Positions 10,389 to 23,381 of a stretch of 64,000 nucleotides of DNA are shown one piece after another. Position numbers and translations under genes: made by a program. Position 1 is the first letter of the stretch, and each line of letters begins with the position of its first letter. The notes below the pieces were generated by a model. It was not told the origin of the DNA and searched no databases. It saw only the letters and a program-made list of their open reading frames with translations. The stretch is from NCBI GenBank assembly GCA_029216955.1, contig JANAVB010029819.1:38376354-38440353 (forward strand), written 5' to 3'. This DNA comes from Iris pallida (taxonomy: Eukaryota > Streptophyta > Magnoliopsida > Asparagales > Iridaceae).

Positions 10389-11714
10389 TGTTGGAGTTTT
10401 TGTTTTCTTCCTTTAGAAAACTTTAGTCCCATATCAGAAAAAACAAAGAGATTGTATCTCTATATATTAGCTTTGCTATTATTGGAGATGCACATGTGGT
10501 GTGGAGGTGCACATGGGTTTGCCATGTGGGATTATTTTTTTAATAGAAAAAAGGCTAAAATCAACAATTAAAGCATTCATGCTTTTTGCTCTTGGGAAAT
10601 TTATTTCCATGGGAGCTAAGCCCCATAGGGGCTTAGCGACTCGGACTCGGACTCGGACTCGGGCTCGGGCTCATGGGCTCATGAGGCGTAATGTAGCATT
10701 TTGTTGGCGTACTTTGCACTTAGCACGTCAGCATCGTCGCTAGGCACATAGTGCGTTTTAGTTGCGCTCGTTGCGCGAGCCACTTGCGCTGCCACATTGC
10801 GCAAGCCAGTTGCGCAAGTCCAGGTGCGCATGCCCAGTTGCGCAAGCCCAGTTGTGTAAGCCCAGTTGCGCTGCCCAGGTGCGCGCCCAGGTTGCGCTCA
10901 GGTTGCGCTAGGTTACGCTGAGTTGCACGGGTTGCTCGGGTTGCACGGGCGCGTTGGTTGCGCTGTGTGCGCTGTGTGCGCAGTGCACGCAGTGTGCGCA
11001 GTTCAGTGCGCGCTCTGTCGCACAGAGTGCAAGGAGCGCGGGGGTGTGCGTAGTTGGCGCAACTTGTAGCAGAACGTGCGTTTGCACGTTTTGGGCAGTT
11101 GCTACATGTTCGGGATGGTTTTTACCACGTCCCTAACTTTGTGGCAACCGAACAGTTGCTGTATGGCCTATATAAGGCATCCTCTCTCTCTCAAGGCTAA
11201 TTACAGAATAGAAAGAGAAGCCACCACAGAAAGTTTATAAGGTATTTTTTAACACAAGTAAACAGAGAATTCAGAAGTATTCTTTAACACAGTTCTGATC
11301 TTCAGTAGCCTTCAAGAGAGAGAGAGAGAAAGGCGCCGCACCAGTATTACTTTTGCACGAGAGTTCATGTCCATCCGAGGAGTCAGAAGAGCAGGAGTGT
11401 TCCAAGTTCTCCGACGAACTTGCTGGTTCCTGGAAGCTGTTCGTGTAGGGCGAATAAAACTTTGAGCGACGGTGATTATTCACCCCAGCAGGAGTTCTTC
11501 CATCTTTCATCAGTCACCTTCTTTGTTGCTGCCAGTAATTCTGATTGTATCTTCTTTTTAGAAGTACTACGATCTGATTGCTGTTGATTACAAAATCTTT
11601 TTAGATTCTCGTAATTCAGAATCACCTTCCTTGAAGTGCTGATTTGAAACATTGTTTTTATAATTGTTTTATTTTCTCAGTTTTCCATCGAAAAATTGTG
11701 CCCCGGCACTAACA
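10389..11714 (+). repeat. 3' LTR of Copia A (1326 bp)
   Basis: Same ends as the 5' LTR. Extra length comes from more CTCGGA hexamers (about 10640-10672) and more GCGC-rich minisatellite units (about 10750-11060). TATA-like CTATATAAG lies near 11168. A perfect inverted repeat GCTAAGCCCC-ATA-GGGGCTTAGC spans 10615-10637. Confidence 0.93.
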
Positions 11715-11719
11715 TTTAG

Positions 11720-13799
11720 AGCCATTTTGGTGCAGGAAATTTGTCTGTGCATGGCAGTAGGTTTAGCAGTCTGGGTTCGTATGAATCGATCGTACTGCTT
11801 TAGACTTTTTTGACTTAGAACTCTACGGCGCATAATAAAAATAGTCAACTTCACTTCCAACTCCATAGCTTGAGCGCATAGGATCCTCGGGGTAGGAGAT
11901 TTTTTTTTTGAAAAAGTTGTAGGAGATTCTATTGAAGAGAGAGTTCTTCTTCATACGCATGATCTGATGCTTGCAAACAAAGTTTAATTCATCTTCAAAG
12001 ACTTGGGCAGGCGTGGCCTTGTCTGTGCATGCAACAGATTTGCACTTCATGCGCAAAGACAGAGGATCAACAATGTTCTTCCTGGCACTTCTTTTCTTTT
12101 GCGCACTACATTAAATGCGCATGGACTTGAAAAAGTACTTAGCACTTGGAATTTTAACATCGTTGTGTTTCTCCTTTTTTGAAACCCAAGTGTTTAACAC
12201 GTTGCTTACCGCGCATGGAATATGGATTATCAGTATGTGCACTGGCAGAGCCGAGGATAGAGCTCACAACATTTTGGACAGAGACAACAGCTTGATCTTC
12301 TACTCCATGCGCATACAAGGGCTTTGAAGAGATATGCATATGTAGAGTCTGCGAAGAGTCATATGCAAGCAAGGACTTCATTGAGTTATGCACGGGTAGA
12401 ACCTTCATTTGGCTACGCACCAACATAGCCTTCACTGGGCTATACATACACCAATAGAGCCTTCATTTGGTCATCATTGACACTTGGGTTAGCAACACGA
12501 GCTTTGGCCTGCGGGACTTCTTGAGCTTCAGCAATTGTGAGGGGTTTTGGCTGCCCCAGAGAGCATCGCTTCAAAGGCTTGTTGGTCGAATTGCTACCAA
12601 CACCTCTTGCATATTACCAATCTTTGTGACATAGGATTGTGCCACCATTTTCTCGTTGGAGAAGGAAGTCGTCCCCAGTAAAGTCATTATTTAGTAAGAC
12701 AAATAAAAGTTGAAGAAACTTTTATTGCTTTTGAAGAAGCGAATCCTAATATAAGAATTCTAAGTACATTTCTAGGAAGCGTGGTGATGAAGATCAAGTC
12801 AGCGCTCGACTTCTTTACTCCGTTCATGATCCGATGCAAAGATTCAACGAAACTTGCTAACTCAGGCTCACTGATAGAAGTCGATAGCACGTAGGTTCTT
12901 CTTGGACTTCTTACACTGTAGAAGACTTTGGACTTATGAAATAAAACCCCTTGGAAAGCACATGTCCTAAGCTATTTATAGTCATTCTTACTTGTAATGG
13001 CTATACATACATGAAATATGCAATATGTACTGTTTACCCTTATGTGCATGAAACTAGGTAGAAACACACTGTTTTCTGCTTCTACGCATAGAAACACTGT
13101 TCTACGCATGTAATTAAAATATTCAATGCGTGTAAGATATGGATCTAAATGCATGCGCATGACATGGTCTACTTAACCCGTGGCATCTATTGCGAGTCTT
13201 CGACGCTCAACTCGATCTTTAAATGATTGCGCATGTCACAGATCTGAACGCCTGCGCATGTCACGAACTATGCGACATGTGACATCCTTTAGAGGAATGA
13301 CCACTTCAAACTTCAAACTTCAAACCGTATGCGCATTTATAAGTATTAAATGTGCATGACCTCCTCAAATTTGTAACTGTCAATTGTGTATAGACTTCCA
13401 CTCATAACAACAAAGTTCATTGTCTCTGACATGTATTTTTGGCACATAGAACACAACTTCTTATATGTGCATGAGTTCAAAAGTTCACTCACTTTGGCGC
13501 ATGGCTTATAGAGAAAGACGCATAGAATTTTGCATATATCCCAAACTTTACTCACTTTGGCGCATAAAAACTCTGCGCATGAGGTTTCTTCACTGTGAAA
13601 TATAGTTGATCATAATATAAAGATGCTTTCTTTGTTCTGCGCATAAGGCTGCCTGTCACCTCTGCGCATAAGATTGTCTGCACATAGGACTTCTGCGCAT
13701 GGGAATCCTGAGCATGGATTAGAAAATTTATATGCTTCTACAGACACATTTATGCTTATTGATACAAATATATTATGTCATGTGACTTATCTAGGGAAA
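11720..13799. other. decayed repeat DNA rich in GCGCAT words
   Basis: No gene is supported. From about 12050 to 13740 the words GCGCAT, TGCGCATG and GCGCATAA recur many times on both strands. On the minus strand a TATA-like ACTATAAATAGC (near 12970-12985) followed by an AATAAA-type word (near 12717) would suit a minus-oriented LTR, possibly of the Tat type seen at 54-57 kb, but I cannot define ends or a duplication. Confidence 0.4.
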
Positions 13800-14077
13800 T
13801 ATTAGAAATACCACATATTGTTGTTTGCACTCACTAATTCAACGTGTCGATTTGGTAGTGTCGACAAGAGGCCAATCACCAGTGCATATGTACTAACCTC
13901 CCCACTTGATCTTCTAAGTTTCAGAGTTTCTTGGACGTGCTGAGGCATTGGAGCTCGGTTGGCAACATGTAGCAATTCGGTAGTGGGATGATTTCTGTGT
14001 ATATAGAGGATATAACATATGGAACATCTTCATTTGTATTATTTTTGAGTTGTAAGTCTTGCGACAATTTGTATTAT

Positions 14078-14123
<46 letters not shown>

Positions 14124-15015
14124 ATGTAATCAAATTGTTCTTGGCTTCGAGCTATTGTAATTTTGTTGCTATTATCAATAAAGAGATTAAATTTTGTATA
14201 TCTTATGTTGATTCAACTTTTCTGCTTAGTATTCCTGCTGTAATTACTTTGTACCTTAGATTGTTCTACTGGCTGTTTTGGTGCTTGCCTTGTACAAGTA
14301 TAATTTATACTTGTACGACATCATACCCAGTGACAACTTTCGATCCTATTGGATCAGAATTTGATATAATGGTATTAGAGCACGACTTTATATCCTTGGA
14401 CTCTCAATTGATTTCCTTCAACTCTGAGTTGCTTCCGTAATCAAAATCTTTTGACTCGTTCAATGTTTTGCTGGATATTCCAAACAATAAGCCAACATAT
14501 GTTATGAATCTCATATGGGTACTTTGTTGACCAGGAATAGCTTTGAAGAGCAGCTTTAAATGGTTTGAGTTGAGTGTGTGGCAAAATATTCGAGTATGAG
14601 TAGGTAGTGCGTTAGATATTTGGAAGAAAGATATCATGGATTTTGATAATTAAGTTGGATTCTGGATGAGCAGCAGACTATTGGTAGATTATTGTAGCAT
14701 GATTTGAGTATTGTTAATACGAGTATTGGAGGAAGTATGTCATGTATTTTAGTGTTTGTCGAGTAGCTGGGATTGGAGATCGTTGGGATCACTGTGATGG
14801 ATTGTCCTGAAGGGATGTTGATTCAGTATATATATATATATGGATGATGGTTGATTGAGTGAAGAATAACTTAGACCCTGAGTGGTGGTGTTGGATATCC
14901 TTAGCGGTTTGCTGGATTTTATGATTGGGTCTATCAGCTCTGGATGGGGTGGTGCGAAGTCTTAGTTTACAGTTGTGCTTGTTAAATGAGTTTGACATGA
15001 GAGAAAAAAATAGAT
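13800..15015. other. possible LTR-retrotransposon remnant with GA microsatellite
   Basis: A (GA)n tract of about 40 bp lies at 14082-14122. TGGTATTAGAGC at 14370-14381 differs by one base from the tRNA-iMet primer site TGGTATCAGAGC, so the stretch before it may be the end of an LTR. No gag or pol can be read downstream, so the remnant is uncertain. Confidence 0.3.
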
Positions 15016-15018
15016 TAA

Positions 15019-15575
15019 GGGTCTGCTCGGATTGAGGTTTAAGATAATTAAGCAAGGAAAGTTAAGTGAGGAAAATAAAAACCATACTTGGTTTGAATAT
15101 GGGGTTCAGAAAGAGGGTTATAGAGGGTTAAGTGAGGATTTGTTTAACCCGCTTTTGTTTTTTTTTTTTCAACTCCCCAGATCGGAGGGTAAACGAGGGG
15201 GATTGAGGAGGTTTGTTAAAAGTCATAGATACCACTTTTGTTCTATAAAATATCATAACTTTTTTCTTCATTTTTTCTTACTTTTAATATGTTGCCCATA
15301 GCTTCCTCATTCTGAATTTTTTCAACTTCTAATTAAATTACAATCGAACTAAATTTTATGATATACGTAACAACGCAATTTGGTAACTATTATATTCTTT
15401 ATTAATCCTCTCTCACTTAAATTCTCCAATCCAAGCAAGAGTTATTAAAAATATCCCACTTAACTCTCCCTCCAATCCAATCAAGGTTATATGTATTGAC
15501 TATACTCCTCCTCACTTAACTTCCATTCACTTAACCCACTTACTCTGCTTATTTTCCCTCAATCCAAGCAGACCC
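15019..15575. mobile_element. PIF/Harbinger (Tourist-like) MITE, 557 bp
   Basis: The inverted ends are GGGTCTGCTCGGATTGAGG on the left and the complement of GGGTCTGCTTGGATTGAGG on the right. TAA flanks both sides (15016-15018 and 15576-15578). A 3-bp TAA duplication with a GGGTCTG-type end is typical of PIF/Harbinger. Sub-terminal copies of TTAAGTGAGG occur in both orientations. No transposase is present. The poly-T run near 15160 and the open frame over it have no motif. Confidence 0.85.
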
Positions 15576-15578
15576 TAA

Positions 15579-16401
15579 GGGTTTATAAATCCTCTTGAAT
15601 GAATCACGTTGTTGGGTGAAAATCCAACGGCTCACGAACACAAGTAGACTACTGCTGGCAGTATCCACTCAGGCGGTATTATCAGTGGTACACTCTTAGC
15701 ATACCAAAATTAAGATAAACCCTAATTTCATGGGACTATTCTTTGCACAGGTCATAGCTGTAGTACATGATAGTTCCATGGGTCTCTACAAGTCATGAAA
15801 CTCTACAAGTTAGCACAATTTGTAATAAAATCTAATAATCCTTATTTGTGCATAAGTCATTAATAGTATCTTGAGAGTATCATACTAGATTTCTCATACG
15901 ATCCCTAAAGCACGTGAACGAGAAAACCTTAAAAGGAAAGTAAATTTGTCTCTGCCATCACATAATATCGATAGTCATGGACTCAAATCGCAAAAGTTCA
16001 TATTTTGACCATGTTATCGAAATTACAAAAAACGAGAAATACGATACAAGACAATATATGTGCATATTCGTATAAGGATATTGATATAGTGACTCGAGCC
16101 TCAAAGCACTTAGGTTGGAGCATTAATAAACCGAAGTATTTTGTCATCCGTGATCAAGTACCTCCACTCTGAGCTTCAATGTGTTAAAACTTAATGGACG
16201 AGAAATATTGTGTCATTTACTGCAAAGCATCATCCTCTCAAGGTGGTGTGGCGTATTGTGTCATCTGTCACACACCCATTTCTTTTACTATTTTTGCTAC
16301 GCCTTCAAATCCTACGTGAATCCCCAGAAGGATATATGCATGGCCAACACAACGAGTGAGAGCCTCCTTTAGCTACCTATCTCCGTAAACAAGGTACTGC
16401 A
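15579..16401. other. intergenic DNA, nothing recognised
   Basis: Mixed AT-rich sequence. I see no motif-bearing open frame, RNA gene or terminal repeat. Confidence 0.4.
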
Positions 16402-16922
16402 TGTTAGATAAATATAAATTTTCTTGTTGAAATATGCAAAATAATATAAATTAATGTTACCGAGCTCCGGAGAAGTGCACGAAGCACTGCGCTAAGAGTT
16501 GATCTGGGTCTATCTACAGACTTTTTTTTAATGCTCATAGTGGTAAAACTCCTGCTCTACCGGTATTCCGTCATCGTACACAACTCGGAGAGATTGACCC
16601 TGACTTAGCCCTTGTCCAGAGCATAAAAAGGATGGACATAAATATGAAAAGAGGAAGAGATTTTTCAAATGCAAGATTTTCATGTCATTGTGATTTTTGA
16701 GGAGTAGAATGGAGATCACTTTTCATACTCCAACAACATAGAAAAGAGTAAAATATAGGTTTAAGGCATTTGATGAGAGTTAAAACACTCAATTATTAAA
16801 AATTTAGGGCTAATAATATAGTCATTAGAATGATAAATAGACCACATCAATGTTAAAAATGATCAAGAATTAAGTGCAAAATAATGAGATTTCTAAATTA
16901 GTTTTTTTTCCACCAATAATGA
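16402..16922. repeat. dispersed repeat, copy 1
   Basis: About 520 bp closely matches 43278-43806 in the same orientation, beginning TGTTAGATAAATAT and sharing the block from CACGAAG through AACACTCAATTA to CACCAATAA. The left end TGTTAG would suit an LTR, but I find no 5-bp duplication. Short frames in both copies show no known motif. Family unknown. Confidence 0.8.
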
Positions 16923-17008
16923 CAATAATCCTCCCAAAAAACCAAGTTTCGAAACCAAAGATAACAATATTCAAAAGAAGTAAAGATGAAGAATTTCTGG
17001 GCAATTAT

Positions 17009-18674
17009 TGTCACGTCCCGATTCCGTAGAATCGATAGTCGTCCCCGAGCGTGATGCCGTGCAAGCCTAAGTTGCGCTCGCACAAGGCATAGTCATAAGG
17101 TTATCCGAAACCCAACAACAAGAGAATGCGCAGAGTAAATTGAACACACATTATAGAGAAGGAAACTTAAGCTTTATTGATAATGAACATCATTTTACAG
17201 ACTCGATACAAGGGCGCCGTGCAGGCTTTTTACAAACTGACTCTATTATAAAATGAACGTCGACGAGATAGCCATTCCATACATTTCATCCCTTGATTAC
17301 AACCAACATTACAAAACCACCTGGGATGACGGGAAGTCGCTCCATCTGTCTTCTGGCCTTCGACAGCGGAGTCTTCAAAAGAGATTGGATCCAAGCTTCG
17401 ACCGCACGGACGAAGCTTCAAAACACACGAGGGTAGCCTTCCTTCACGCGGCACGCTCCTTCTGATTTATCGTACCTGTAGAGAGAGCGAGGACCAGTAC
17501 AATCAACATGTACTGGCGAGTGGCTAATTAATTTCTGCGCTCTCATTTGGTTCAAGAATTTAGATAAAAATTTACACAACTTGCTTTTCGTGATCTTTCT
17601 AACCATCCTAGGTATTTTCATACGAAGCATTATGACGAAACAAAACCCAAGTAAGTTACACCAGAATTTCCTTCGGCATAGCACGCCGTACAACTTAAAG
17701 CTTACCATCACCTTCCCTATTAGTCGAATAACAATTTATATCAAGTGTTTGATGTGGAGGTCACTGGCATTAACTAGCCATCCTGGACATAGCCTGGCAA
17801 TACGGGACCCTTGCAACGCAAGTAGCGAGCTCTGATGTAAGTTTCCGTCTTACCGGTTGCTTCATACCCAGCTCAGCTATAAGATGTTTCTTCCTTGGCT
17901 GAGTCGGTCCCGTGGCCCCGGGTTGCCGCTCGAAGAAACCATCGCCCTTATCGACAAGTTGTCCATGACCGTGATAGGTTAACAATGTATATTTTAGGGT
18001 GCCGTTGGGGCTTGTTACATAATCGATTTATTTACTTGGTTGTTTTGCAGGCCTGAAATAATTCTATCTCTTTTCTACATAACACATCTTTTTCCCTTCT
18101 AGCACATAGGACTTGTATTCTTCAAGCGATTCATTCAAATTCGATATCATTACCCGAGTTCTCATTTTGAAATAGAGGGTCGAGACGAAGGAGGTCAGCT
18201 ACTCACCTTGAGTTTTTTGCTTGAGGCGAGAGACTGGTTGGCCGCGCTAGACGTCGCCTACGCGATTACCTGAAATCACACAAGCAACCGATTAGAACAC
18301 TGTATTAGGCAAGAAATTCGATAGAAAATGCGAGTTCGAAATGTAAGCCATGAAAATCATCGAAAACATTCACGAAAATGCATTCAGAATACCAAAGCCA
18401 AAACCAACGCAAGCGGCGTAAAAAATAGAGCAACGGAAGGTCTCTTCCGACTCAGCCGCAGAGTCAATCCTCGAGGCGCTACCCATTGAATATGGGACTT
18501 GGTTCCGAAGAAGCCATTCCATAACGTGGAATGGATCTTAATTCAACCGTTCCCGTTCGATCGATTCGATCGATCCCGACCTATCGGTCCCGACCGAGTC
18601 GATAGCGACAGTGTTCCTTTCTCGTGCACCCCGTAGACGAAGAACGGGGCACAATGTAGGGACGGGGCACTACA
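17009..18674 (-). repeat. 3' LTR of element C (1666 bp)
   Basis: Lies downstream of integrase on the minus strand. It shows about 7% difference from the other LTR by eye over the first 250 bp, mostly transitions. The base tract directly inside it (18675-18695, minus strand ending GGTTATGG) is not a clean polypurine tract. Confidence 0.93.
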
Positions 18675-18879
18675 CCATAACCAACAAAGAAAAAGTTTCA
18701 TCCTCGAAACTTAAGGACAGAACCTATCTCTATGAAAATAATGAAGGAAACTTTTCTTTCATCTCCGACTCGAGTTCCCATGTCGACTCTTCCGCCGCAT
18801 GGTTCCTCCAGAGTACGAGAACAAGAGGGATCACTCGACTTCACAGCAGCTTATCCTTGCGTTCTAAGATTTGAACTAG

Positions 18880-19969
18880 CTATTCAACGTAGGATAAGTC
18901 AAACTTTAGCTCCAGCTGGCCAAAATCTACCACGTGGCTAGGGTCTTGCACGTACTTCCGCAGCTGAGAGACGTGGAAGACATTGTACACACCTTCGAGC
19001 GTCGGCGTAGGGCAATTTTATAGGCTACTGGGGCGACCCGCTCGAGTATTTCAAACGGCCCCAACGAATCTCGGACTCAGCTTTCCCTTCGCGCCGAACC
19101 GAGTAACTCCTCGCATGGACGACACCTTCAGAAACACGTGATCGCCCACCTAGAACTCAAGCGGTCTTCGATGGGTGTGGCGTATCTCTTTTGCCGACTC
19201 TGTACAATCTTTAGTCTTTCCCGAATTAGGTTAACCTTTTTCACAGTCTGTTCCACCAGCTCCGGGCCGAGTATCTGTCGTTCCCCGACTTCATCCCAGC
19301 AAATAGGCGATCTGCACTTTTGGCCATACAAAGCTTCATATGGCACCATTTGGATACTGGATTGGTAGCTATTGTTGTATGCAAATTCTGCCAGCGATAG
19401 GTGGACGTCCCAGCTTGATTTAAAGTCAATTGCGTAGAGTCGTAGCATGTCTTCAAGAATATAATTAATGCGCTCCGTTTGGCCGTCGGTCTGAGGATGG
19501 TAAGCTGAGCTGAACTGCAACATGGTACCCAACGCCGACTGAAGGCTACTCCAGAATCGCGACATGAACCGTGAATCCCGATCAGAGAAGATGGATACTG
19601 GAACTCCGTGCAGCCGTACTATCTCGTCAAGATAAATCTGTGTCAGGCGATCAACGCTCCAAGTAACTTTGACGGCAATAAAGTGTGCTGACTTGGTTAA
19701 TCGATTGACAATGCCCAGATGGCCTCGTTCCCCCGTGGTGTCTTCGGCAGGCCAACAATAAAATCTATAGTGACGTGATCCCATTTTCACTCTAGAATAG
19801 CAAGGTTCTGCATCTCCCCGCCCGGTCGCTGATGCTCAGCTTTCACCTGCTGACAGGACATGCATTGCGACACGAAGAGCGCCACATCTCTCTTCATCCC
19901 ATGCCACAAGAAGGTCGTGCGAAGGTCCTTATACATCTTGGTACTGCCTGGATGCAAGTTATATTTCAC
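18880..19969 (-). pseudogene. element C integrase with C-terminal region
   Basis: On the minus strand the zinc-binding part reads YNLHPGSTKMYKDL and CMSCQQVKAEHQRPGG (19787-19969). The core (19128-19790) has VNRLTKSAHF, SDRDSRF and AYHPQTDGQTERIN, giving the second D and the E of DDE. The first D segment (IDFIVGLP in relatives) is garbled by a frame change near 19740. The C-terminal part (18880-19130) is shifted again but reads as FLKVSSMRG, GPFEILERVAPVAYKI and HVSQLRKYVQDPSHVV, ending YVE-stop at 18880. This is the region where chromoviruses carry a chromodomain-like tail; I cannot confirm that fold. Confidence 0.82.
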
Positions 19970-20367
19970 ATAATAGCCTCCGACATTATCTTCTTTCGTA
20001 GTTCTGAATCATCCGGAATGCATAGTCGGCCATTCAATCTCAGCACGCCGGTCTTGTCTTCCGCAAAGTTGGTCATACTACCTGTCGAAATTTGCTCGTG
20101 TATTTTCTTCAGGTACGGATCATCTTTCTAAGCGGCCATGATCTTTTCCAGCAAACTCGGCTCTAACTGGAGCTGCGCCAACCGTACATCCTTGAATCAA
20201 ACCCGGAGATCGATGCCCATTTCTTCTAGATCTTGTAGTTGTCTGCGGTTGATGGATAGCGAGGCAAGATATTTTCGACTCAGAGCGTCCGCTACCATAT
20301 TTTCCTTATCCGGAGTGTAGTCGATCGTCAAGTTATAGTCTTTGATCAGTTCGAGCCAGCGCCTCTG

Positions 20368-22216
20368 TCATAAGTTCAATTCCTTCTGGGTGAAAAGATA
20401 CTTGAGGCTCTTGTGGTCGTTATAGATCGTGCACGCCATGCCATATAGATAGTGACACCACAATTTCAACGCGAACACAATCGTCGCTAACTCCAAGTCG
20501 TGCGTAGGATAGTTCTTCTCGTGCTGTTTAACTGTCTGGAGGCGAAGGATATCACCTTGTTTCGCTGTATGAGCATACATCCCAAGCCCTGGCCTGAAGT
20601 ATCGCTGAATATCTGAAAACCCTCTAGCCCATCCGGAAGTGCGAGTATAGGTGCCGAAATTAGTCGCTGTTTTAGCTCCTGGAATGAAGCTTCACAGTCA
20701 TCCGACCACTCATACACGACTCCCTTTTGAGTGAGGCGAGTCAATGGCGATACAATCTTCGCGAAGTCTTTCACGAAGCGTCGATAGTATCCCGCCAAAT
20801 CAAGAAAGCTTTGAATCTCACTAGTAAACACAGGCTGCTTCCAATCAGCAACAGCTTCTACTTTCTTCGGGTCGACTACAATGCCTTCGGACGAAATGAT
20901 GTGACCAAGAAATGATACGATGCTTAGCCAAAATTTGCACTTACTCTGCTTTACATACAACTTATTTTTTTGAAGTGTCTGAAGCACGGCCCGTAGATGT
21001 TCTGCATGCTGCGTCCTGTCCTTCGAGTAGACAAGAATATCGTCAATAAAGACTACCACAAATTTATCAAGATAGGGTCGAAATACCCGATTCATCAGAT
21101 TCATGAAGACGGCAGGGGCGTTCGTCAGGCCGAATGGCATCACCAGGAACTCGTAGTGGCCATACCGAGTGCGAAAGGCTGACTTTTGCACGTCGTCTGA
21201 CTTGATCTTGAGTTTATGATAGCCTGAGCGGAGATCAATCTTTAAAAATACTGAGGCACCTTGCAGTTGATCGAATAAGTCGTCTATGTGGGGCAATGGG
21301 TACTTGTTCCGGATGGTGGCCTTGTTCAGCTCTCGGTAATCGACGCATAGACGCATGGACCCATCCTTCTTCTTCACGAACAACACGGGCGCTCCCCACA
21401 GTGAAATACTAGGCCGAATAAATTCTCTGTCGAGTAACTCTTGTAACTGGACCTTGAGTTCCTTCAGCTCGGCGGGGGCCATTCTGTACGGGGCCTTAGA
21501 AATCGGTCGGGTATCGGGGAATGTATCGATGCTGAACTCGATTTCTCGGTCGGAAGGCATGCCGGGTAGTTTGTCCGGGAACACATCGGAGAATTTTGCC
21601 ACAACGTCGGTCTGACCCGCGTTTGCACCATCCTGTTGCATGTCTCAGACGGACGCCAAATAGCCTTCGTACCCAGAATACAGCATCCTCCGAGCGGAAA
21701 TTGTCGAGATCAACATACAGGTCGACGATGCCTCACCACACGAAAAGCAGAATTCAGGCACTCCTGGTATACGGAAGGTGACCGTCTTTCCGGTGCAGTC
21801 TATGGTTGCATTGTACGGCCCGAGCCAATCCATTCCCAGGATGATGTCAAAGTCCTTCATATATAGAACTATCACGTTAAGACCGATCTTTTGACCGCCG
21901 ATACAGATAATCCTGTCGGTACAGGCTAAGTTTGTGAGTATTGGTGTGCCCGAAGGTGTACTTACGCTAAGGTCGAGATCTAATGATATCACAGGAATTT
22001 GTGCTCGGCGGCAAAGTCTGCCGATATAAAACTATACGAAGCGCCTGAATCAAATAGTACACGAGCAGGCACATTATTGAAATTTAGAATACCTGTCACG
22101 ACCGTATCTGATGCATGCACTTCATCTCGAGTCATGGCATAGACGCGGCCCTGGGCATTGCGGCGATGGTCTTGGCCATTTTGTGGTGCGGGTTGATGGG
22201 CTCGAGGCGCTGGCAC
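20368..22216 (-). pseudogene. element C protease, reverse transcriptase and RNase H
   Basis: The aspartic protease reads VLFDSGASYSFIS (within 21989-22216) and continues in another frame with DFDIILGMDWLGPYNATIDC (21645-21992). Reverse transcriptase is one open frame of 384 codons (20487-21641): [45 protein letters not shown] and the catalytic [11 protein letters not shown], then the connection [11 protein letters not shown]. RNase H follows with [16 protein letters not shown], then changes frame to [20 protein letters not shown] (20368-20580). The reverse transcriptase is the best preserved coding unit of this element. Confidence 0.9.
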
Positions 22217-23381
22217 TTGATTCCCTGTACGGTGCTGTTAGGGCGCCATTGGACGGTGCTGTTGGGGCATCGTTGGGTTCGGCCTTCTGGTCGAACATTC
22301 AGCACGAACGTGGCCCTTCTTGCCACATTTCCAGCATCCCTCATCTGGTATCCGGCAATCGACGATAGTGTGATCGGACTGGCGACAACGGATGCAGTAA
22401 GGCTATAGATTATGCCATTGATACCCGCCTTATTGCCCATTGTTTGGACGCTTGGTCACATTGTTTTCTCCCACGTGGCTAGGGCATTTGTGATTGTATG
22501 TATGCACAGCACCAGCAGCACCTGGAGGGTATTGGCGTTCAAGGCGGAGGGCGTGGTTGAGAGACTCCCCATCGTTTGGTATTTCGAAACAAACACATGG
22601 GCATAAATAGATGGTCGTAGATCCACTTTGAACCGTCGAGCACGACTCGCCAGAGAGGGCAGGAATTCTCCAGCAAATTTAGCTAACTTGTTGAACTCTG
22701 CTGTATACTGCCGCACCATCATATTCCCTTGCTTTAGCTGCATAAATTCATTCTCCTTATCTTGTCGAACGACTTCAGGAAGGTACTCGATCTCAAACGC
22801 CTCTCGGAAGGTGGCCCAAGAAATTATCGATGTCTCGTCGTCGCGTCTGATTGCTCGCTTTTGTACAACCCACAAGTCGTGCACGTTCAATCGGAGTAGA
22901 AGTTGAGCGCATGCGACTTTCTAGGACTCATCGACGCCCAGAAGCTCAAAACGGTCTTCCAACTTCTCCAGCCAATCGATCGCTAACGAAGGGTCTTCAG
23001 TATCGCAGAAGAAAGTACGGAAGCTCTTTGTGAATTTTGACACGTCGAAGTTGGAACTTCTCGGTACTGCAGGCATAAGCTCGGGTACCTCCGGTTTGAC
23101 TTCACTTTGTCTGGCTGCAGGCTCGATTACGGCATGGGTTATTGCGAAGTTGTTGTTGTTGGCCACCACTGTCTGGACAATCTGCTGAAGAGTATCAAGC
23201 TGCTTCTGGTGCAACTTGAATTGTGCATCGAATCGGGCCTCGAACTGAGTCTGGCGTGCTCCGTCTCCCATCGATGTTGCTCATTCAGGCGTTGACTCTC
23301 ATGTCGATGTTGCTCATTCAGATATTGATTCTCCTGAGCTTGTTGTTGTTGCGCTTCCAGCATACGCAACATATTTTCCAT
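22132..23381 (-). pseudogene. element C gag
   Basis: The minus-strand start MENMLRMLEAQQQQAQENQY (ATG at 23381) begins a glutamine-rich region. The Gag core follows across three frames: FRTFFCDTEDPSLAIDWLEK (22921-23271) and ISWATFREAFEIEYLPEVVR with EFMQLKQGNMMVRQYTAEFN (22456-22890). The zinc knuckle CWKCGKKGHVRAEC near 22290-22330 has all CCHC residues. At least three frame changes separate the parts. Gag would build the particle and select the RNA. Confidence 0.87.

Larger units (their letters stand above)
4290..11714 (+). mobile_element. Ty1/copia LTR retrotransposon A, full length, decayed
   Basis: The ends are TGTTGGAG and CACTAACA, with TTTAG repeated at 4285-4289 and 11715-11719. 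The parts are a 5' LTR (4290-5387), gag, protease, integrase, reverse transcriptase and RNase H in Copia order, a ~1.1-kb 3' noncoding region, and a 3' LTR (10389-11714). The purine tract before the 3' LTR is GTGGAGGAT (about 10380-10388); element B of the same family has GTGGGGGAT there. The 3' LTR is 228 bp longer than the 5' LTR, mainly through GC-rich minisatellite and hexamer copies. Several frame changes prevent a working polyprotein. Confidence 0.95.

Noticed and set aside
17253..17465. 70-codon frame, repeated at 23864-24076, as a duplicated gene
   Set aside because: Both lie at the same place in the two LTRs of element C and run antisense to it.
20487..21641. Integrated plant pararetrovirus as source of the RT
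   Set aside because: LTR pair, tRNA primer site, target duplication and integrase show a Ty3/gypsy element.
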